Assembly (NCBI RefSeq): GCF_002911015.1
Contig: NZ_KZ626870.1
Coordinates: 26,004-90,003, forward strand
DNA from: Streptomyces populi
GTDB taxonomy: Bacteria; Actinomycetota; Actinomycetes; Streptomycetales; Streptomycetaceae
DNA: 64,000 nt
Direction of reading: 5' to 3'
Position numbers and translations under genes: made by a program. Under the pieces are notes generated by a model that did not search any database, was not told where the DNA came from, and saw only the letters and a program-made list of their open reading frames with translations. Positions 60,053 to 64,000 of the stretch are shown here, in pieces. The first letter of the stretch is position 1; the number at the start of each line of letters is the position of its first letter.

Positions 60053-61056
60053 GAGAGCCTCACCCGCGGGTCGGCAGCGGCGTAGAGCACGTCCACCAGA
60101 AGATTTGCGATGACTACGAAGAACGCGGCGAGCAGGGTCACGCCGAGGATCTTGGGCAGGTCGTTGTCGGTGATGCCCTGTACCGCGTACTGGCCGATGC
60201 CGGGCAGCGAGAAGACGCTCTCGGTGATGACGGCGCCGCCGAGCAGCAGACCGATGTCCATGCCGAAGACGGTGATGATCGGCGTGAGGGCGGCCCGCAG
60301 ACCGTGCCGCACGACGACCGTGCGCTCACCCAGACCCTTGGCACGGGCCGTGCGGATGAAGTCCTCGTTCATCGTCTCCAGCATCCCCGAGCGGGTGAGC
60401 CGCGCGTAGATGGCGGAGTAGAGCAGTGCCAGCGAGCACCACGCCGGGATGAGGGTGTTGGCCCACTGCGAGGGGTTCTCGGTGAACGGGACGTAGTCGC
60501 GCCCGAAGATCGGCCAGTTGAAGACGAAGAGCAGGATCGCCAGGTTGCCCGTGAAGAACATGGGCAGCGAGACACCTGCGAGCGCGATGCCCATGAAGGT
60601 GCGGTCGAAGAGCGAGCGCGGCTTCAGCGCCGAGATGACACCGATCGCGACACCGGAGACCAGCCACAGCACGGCGGCGCCCGCAGCGAGCGAGAAGGTG
60701 ATCGGAAGGCGGGAGGTGAGCTCCGGCCACACTGCCTGGTGCGTCTTGAAGGAGTAACCGAAGCAGGGTGCGTCGCAGTGCACCGTGGTGGGGCCGAGGT
60801 CGTAGTTGGCGCCGACCACGATCCCCTTGATGAAGTGCCAGTACTGGACGTAGACAGCCTGGTCCAGACCGAGGTTGTGCTTGACAGCGGCGATGTCCGC
60901 CTTTGAGGGACTCTTGCCGATGTACTGCTGCGCCATCTGGTCCGCTGTCTGGCCGGCAAGCCGTGGCAGCAGGAAGAAGATGGCGAAGGTGACCGCGGAG
61001 ACGACCAGCAGCAGGATCACTGCCGCGAACGTCCGGCGGAGGATGTACGAGATCAC
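60049..61056 (-). CDS. Oligopeptide ABC importer permease (OppB-type)
   Basis: 335 residues with six membrane segments. The N-terminal half carries a periplasmic-side insert characteristic of OppB. The EAA-type loop FIRTARAKGLGERTVVVRHG contacts the ATPases. The 3' end overlaps the OppD-type gene by 4 bp. Starts 72 bp after the binding-protein gene, with a strong stem-loop in that gap. Confidence 0.93.
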   Translation of the reverse strand: MISYILRRTFAAVILLLVVSAVTFAIFFLLPRLAGQTADQMAQQYIGKSPSKADIAAVKHNLGLDQAVYVQYWHFIKGIVVGANYDLGPTTVHCDAPCFGYSFKTHQAVWPELTSRLPITFSLAAGAAVLWLVSGVAIGVISALKPRSLFDRTFMGIALAGVSLPMFFTGNLAILLFVFNWPIFGRDYVPFTENPSQWANTLIPAWCSLALLYSAIYARLTRSGMLETMNEDFIRTARAKGLGERTVVVRHGLRAALTPIITVFGMDIGLLLGGAVITESVFSLPGIGQYAVQGITDNDLPKILGVTLLAAFFVVIANLLVDVLYAAADPRVRLS

Positions 61057-61069
61057 GGGGATCGGCGCT

Positions 61070-61101
61070 GGTGCCCGCGGGCCTCTCGGCCCACGGGCAC
61101 C
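61070..61101 (-). repeat. Stem-loop between binding-protein and permease genes
   Basis: GGTGCCCG-C-GGGCC ... GGCCC-A-CGGGCACC, about 13 paired bases with one mismatch. Placed after the binding-protein stop and before the permease start. Such hairpins stabilise upstream message and lower downstream expression in binding-protein operons. Confidence 0.7.
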
Positions 61102-61128
61102 AATGCCTTCACCTGCCTTCCGGGGCTG

Positions 61129-62880
61129 CTACTTCGACGCGACGCCGATGTTGAGGTAGTCGTACTGACCGCTGAAGGCCGCCGTGGAAACCAGGTTGGT
61201 GTAGTTCGTCGGGCGGGCCAGCAGGACCTTGAAGTAGGTCAGCGGGACGAGGACGGCGTCGTCCATGGTCTTCTTGTCGATCTGCGTGTAGATGCTGTTG
61301 CGCTCGGCCATGTCCTGCGTGCCGATCGCCTTCGCCAGCAGAGCGTTGACGTCCTTGTTGTCGTACTGCGACAGGTTGGTGTTACCGGACTCGCCGATGG
61401 CGCTGCCGTTCAGGATCTGCTGCAGGAAGCCGTAGCCGGAGGGCCAGTCGGCACCCCACTGCATCATCTCCAGGCCGATGTTCTGCTTCTTGGTGAACTT
61501 CGGCACACCCGCGTAGTCGGTGAAGTACTTACCGGACGGGTACTGCTTGAGGTTGGCCGTGATGCCGACGCTCTTCAGCGAGTTGATGATCGCCGTGGCG
61601 GCGTCGATCTCCTGCGGACGGTCCGAACGGGCCGAGATGTTGGTGGTGATCTTGTCCTTGCCGCAGGCCTTCAGCTGCTCCTTGGCCTTGGCGGCGTCAC
61701 CCTTGTTGCCGGCGGACGCGTAGGCGTCGGCCTTCTCGTAGCCCGGGATGTCCGGCGGGAGGACCGTGGTGGCGATGTCACCGCGGATCGGGCCGCCCTC
61801 GGCGGTCTGCACCGAGACCTTGTCGATCGCGTACTGCACGGCCTTGCGGCACTCGACCTTGTCGAACGGCGCCACGGTGGTGTTGATCGCCATGTAGACG
61901 AGACGGCCACCGTAGGTGTTGTCCGTGTTGGCCTTCTTCGAGGCGTCGGTGAGCGCCTGCGCCTGGGTCGCGGCCTGGACACCCGTGCCACCGAGGTCGA
62001 TCGCGTTGCCCGCGAGGACGTCCTTGTCGATCGTCTCGGCGTTGACCTTCAGCTTGACGACGATCCGGTCCGGCAGCTGCTTGCGCAGCGGGTCCGTCTT
62101 CGCGTCCCACTTGTCGTTGCGGACGAGGACGGCCTGCTTGCCCTCCTCGTAGCTCTCGAACTTGTACGAGCCCGAGGACACGATCTTCTTGACGTAGTCG
62201 ACGCCGGTGTCCTTCGCCTGCGGCACCGGGGCCGTCTGCGGCGTGGCGACCAGGTAGTCGAACTCCTGGAAGGCCTGCTTCAGGTGGAAGACGATGGTGG
62301 TGTCGTCCGGCGTCTCGATGGAGGACAGGCCCTTGCCGCTCTTGTCCTTGTAGGGGCCCTTGTACTTGTCGCCGCCGACCATGAACTGCTGGAAGTAGTT
62401 CGGGCCGAGGGAGAGCACGTCACGCGCGAAGTTGGAGCGCTCGACGGCGTACTTGACGTCCTTCGAGGTGATCGGCGTGCCGTCCTCGTAGGTCATGCCG
62501 GGACGCAGCTTGTACGTCCAGACCTTGCCGCCCTCGCTCGGGACACCCTTGCCGGCCGCGAGGTCCGGGACGAGGGTGTTGCCCTTCTCGCCGGCGCCGG
62601 GCTGGAAGGTCATCAGCGGGCGGGCCCACAGACGGCTCAGGTTGTACATGTACGCGTAGTACGTGTTGCCCGGGTCGAACGAGTCCGGGACGTCGGACAG
62701 CTCGTAGGTGAGCGTCCCGCCCTTCTTGTCCGAAGCGTTCACCACGCCCTTGGTCGCGGCGTCGGCGCCGGCCGACTTCGTGCCGTTGTCGTTCTTGTTG
62801 TCATCGGCCTTGCTGCAACCCGTGAGGAACAGGCTGGCGGAGCCGATGGCCGCGATCGCGGCCAGCGCTGACCTTCGCAT
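61129..62880 (-). CDS. Oligopeptide-binding lipoprotein (OppA-type, SBP family 5)
   Basis: 583 residues. Lipobox LTGC at residues about 17-20, then the family 5 solute-binding fold with RPGMTYEDGTPITSKDVKYA, the internal KNDKWD-like hinge, and IGLEMMQWGADWPSGYGFLQ. Captures peptides outside the membrane for the permease. ATG at 62880; GGAGGGG is about 12 nt upstream. An in-frame ATG at 62901 would add 7 residues ahead of the signal. Confidence 0.95.
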   Translation of the reverse strand: MRRSALAAIAAIGSASLFLTGCSKADDNKNDNGTKSAGADAATKGVVNASDKKGGTLTYELSDVPDSFDPGNTYYAYMYNLSRLWARPLMTFQPGAGEKGNTLVPDLAAGKGVPSEGGKVWTYKLRPGMTYEDGTPITSKDVKYAVERSNFARDVLSLGPNYFQQFMVGGDKYKGPYKDKSGKGLSSIETPDDTTIVFHLKQAFQEFDYLVATPQTAPVPQAKDTGVDYVKKIVSSGSYKFESYEEGKQAVLVRNDKWDAKTDPLRKQLPDRIVVKLKVNAETIDKDVLAGNAIDLGGTGVQAATQAQALTDASKKANTDNTYGGRLVYMAINTTVAPFDKVECRKAVQYAIDKVSVQTAEGGPIRGDIATTVLPPDIPGYEKADAYASAGNKGDAAKAKEQLKACGKDKITTNISARSDRPQEIDAATAIINSLKSVGITANLKQYPSGKYFTDYAGVPKFTKKQNIGLEMMQWGADWPSGYGFLQQILNGSAIGESGNTNLSQYDNKDVNALLAKAIGTQDMAERNSIYTQIDKKTMDDAVLVPLTYFKVLLARPTNYTNLVSTAAFSGQYDYLNIGVASK

Positions 62881-62935
62881 GATGGGAGCTTTCCCCTCCA
62901 TTGTTGGAAACTTTTCGGTCTCTCGGTGGCAGTCG

Positions 62936-63934
62936 TCAGCGACTGCGCGGGTCGAGAGCGTCACGGAGACCGTCACCGAGCAGGTTGAACGCCAGGACGG
63001 TGAGGAAGATGGCGAGGCCCGGGACGATCATGAACTGGGGATCGACCTGGTAGTAGGTGACCGCCTCGCGGAGCATGCCGCCCCAGGACGCCTGCGGCGG
63101 CTGGATGCCGACGCCGAGGAAGCTCAGGGACGCCTCGAAGAGGATGTTGGTCGGGATGAGCAGCGTCGAGTAGACGATGATCGGGCCGACCAGGTTGGGC
63201 ATGAGCTCCCGGAACAGGATGTACGGGGCCTTGGCTCCCATGCCGCGGGAGGCGTCCACGAACTCGCGCTCCCGCAGGGCCATGGCCTGACCTCGGACGA
63301 TCCGGCCGAGGTAGGGCCAGTTGAAGAAGCCGATCACGAAGATGAGCACGGCGAGGTGCAGCGGCAGTCCGTTGAGACCGAACGCGCCGCCCTGCAGGGT
63401 GGCGGAGATGGAGATGGCGAACAGCAGCAGCGGGAAGGCGAGGAACGTGTCCATCAGCCGGCTGATGATCGAGTCGACCCGCCCGCCGTAGTAACCCGCG
63501 ATGACGCCGAGGATCGCGCCGATGACGTTCGACAGGATGGTGGCACCGAAGGCGACCACCAGCGACACCCAGGAGCCCTCCAGGACACGGGTGGCGATGT
63601 CACGTCCGAACTTCGGGTCCACACCGAGCGGGTGGGCACCGCTCATGCCACCCATGTCGCCCTTGGGCAGCGAGGTGTTCGGGTCGATCAGGTCCTGGTT
63701 GAAGGCGTTCGGGTCCAGCCCCAGCATCGACTGGAGGGGCCGGGCGAGGATCGCCATCAGGATGAGCAGTACGACGATGACACCGCCGGCGACCGCCACC
63801 TTGTCACGCTTGAAGCGCGTCCAGGCGATCTGTCCCAGGGAACGGCCCTCGATCTGCCCCTTGTCGACTCCGGCGAGCACAGCCTCTGGCTGCGCGTCCG
63901 TTGCCGCCGCGGTGGTCTCGATCGGTGCGGTCAC
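62936..63934 (-). CDS. Oligopeptide ABC importer permease (OppC-type)
   Basis: 332 residues with six membrane segments, a long OppC-type N-terminal extension (RSLGQIAWTRFKRDKVAVAG), and the EAA loop FVDASRGMGAKAPYILFREL. GTG at 63934 has GAGAGGGG 10 nt upstream. The same frame stays open to the window edge at 64000. First in the order C-A-B-D-F, which differs from the usual A-B-C-D-F. Confidence 0.93.
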   Translation of the reverse strand: MTAPIETTAAATDAQPEAVLAGVDKGQIEGRSLGQIAWTRFKRDKVAVAGGVIVVLLILMAILARPLQSMLGLDPNAFNQDLIDPNTSLPKGDMGGMSGAHPLGVDPKFGRDIATRVLEGSWVSLVVAFGATILSNVIGAILGVIAGYYGGRVDSIISRLMDTFLAFPLLLFAISISATLQGGAFGLNGLPLHLAVLIFVIGFFNWPYLGRIVRGQAMALREREFVDASRGMGAKAPYILFRELMPNLVGPIIVYSTLLIPTNILFEASLSFLGVGIQPPQASWGGMLREAVTYYQVDPQFMIVPGLAIFLTVLAFNLLGDGLRDALDPRSR

Positions 63935-64000
63935 AGTGACCCGACCCCTCTCGCCGGTGGTGACCGGCCTACGACTGCCGCTGTCTGCGGCTTGGTTCAC

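Overview
This window is chromosomal DNA from a Streptomyces or a very close relative. It is GC-rich throughout, with third positions almost always G or C. GTG starts are common and genes are densely packed on both strands. The gene order (opp genes, aminopeptidase, cysteine desulfurase/mnmA, ligA, a GGDEF-EAL gene, gatCAB, ilvBNC, serA, proline catabolism) matches from memory the S. coelicolor segment around SCO5476-SCO5520, in reverse orientation. I see no IS element, prophage, CRISPR array, rRNA or tRNA. It reads as conserved core chromosome with species-variable fillers.

Layout, left to right. 0-4.4 kb: a small DUF5988 protein, then proline to glutamate catabolism (putA-pruA) with a divergent PucR-type activator. 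4.5-12.7 kb: two divergent regulator/exporter pairs (MocR/MFS and TetR/MFS) and a large ATP-binding LuxR (LAL) regulator. The TetR/MFS divergent promoter holds seven consecutive 13-bp repeats in exact register. 12.8-18.5 kb: serA, then ilvB-ilvN-ilvC behind a complete attenuator (leader peptide, pause hairpin and U-tailed terminator). 18.5-33.3 kb: a membrane PAS-GGDEF-EAL protein with a degenerate EAL half, two oxidoreductases, a lipoprotein sugar dehydrogenase, a second LAL regulator, and an MMPL-GNAT-membrane protein operon. 33.3-43.7 kb: gatC-gatA-small membrane protein-gatB, a second GGDEF-EAL protein (RmdB-like, both halves intact), and the group SDR - short MetE-like methionine synthase - ligA. 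43.7-57.6 kb: mixed housekeeping and accessory genes (LOG-type protein, DUF427, hydrolases, mnmA, amidase, cysteine desulfurase, small membrane proteins, TetR and WYL regulators, repeat lipoprotein, thioesterase, membrane esterase, TRIC-type channel, M1 peptidase). 57.7-64 kb: an oligopeptide ABC importer in the order C-A-B-D-F.

Several genes work together. PutA and PruA run proline to glutamate. IlvBN and IlvC carry out the shared first steps of valine and isoleucine synthesis. GatCAB makes Gln-tRNA(Gln). The cysteine desulfurase can feed sulfur to MnmA for tRNA thiolation. The two c-di-GMP proteins probably have opposite activities. The notable non-coding elements are the 13-bp operator-like array, the ilv attenuator, a minisatellite, perfect-palindrome terminators, paired dyads around a small membrane gene, and several promoters whose -10 box lies 7 nt before the start codon (leaderless architecture).

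All family assignments come from reading the translated sequence and remembered family features. No search was run.
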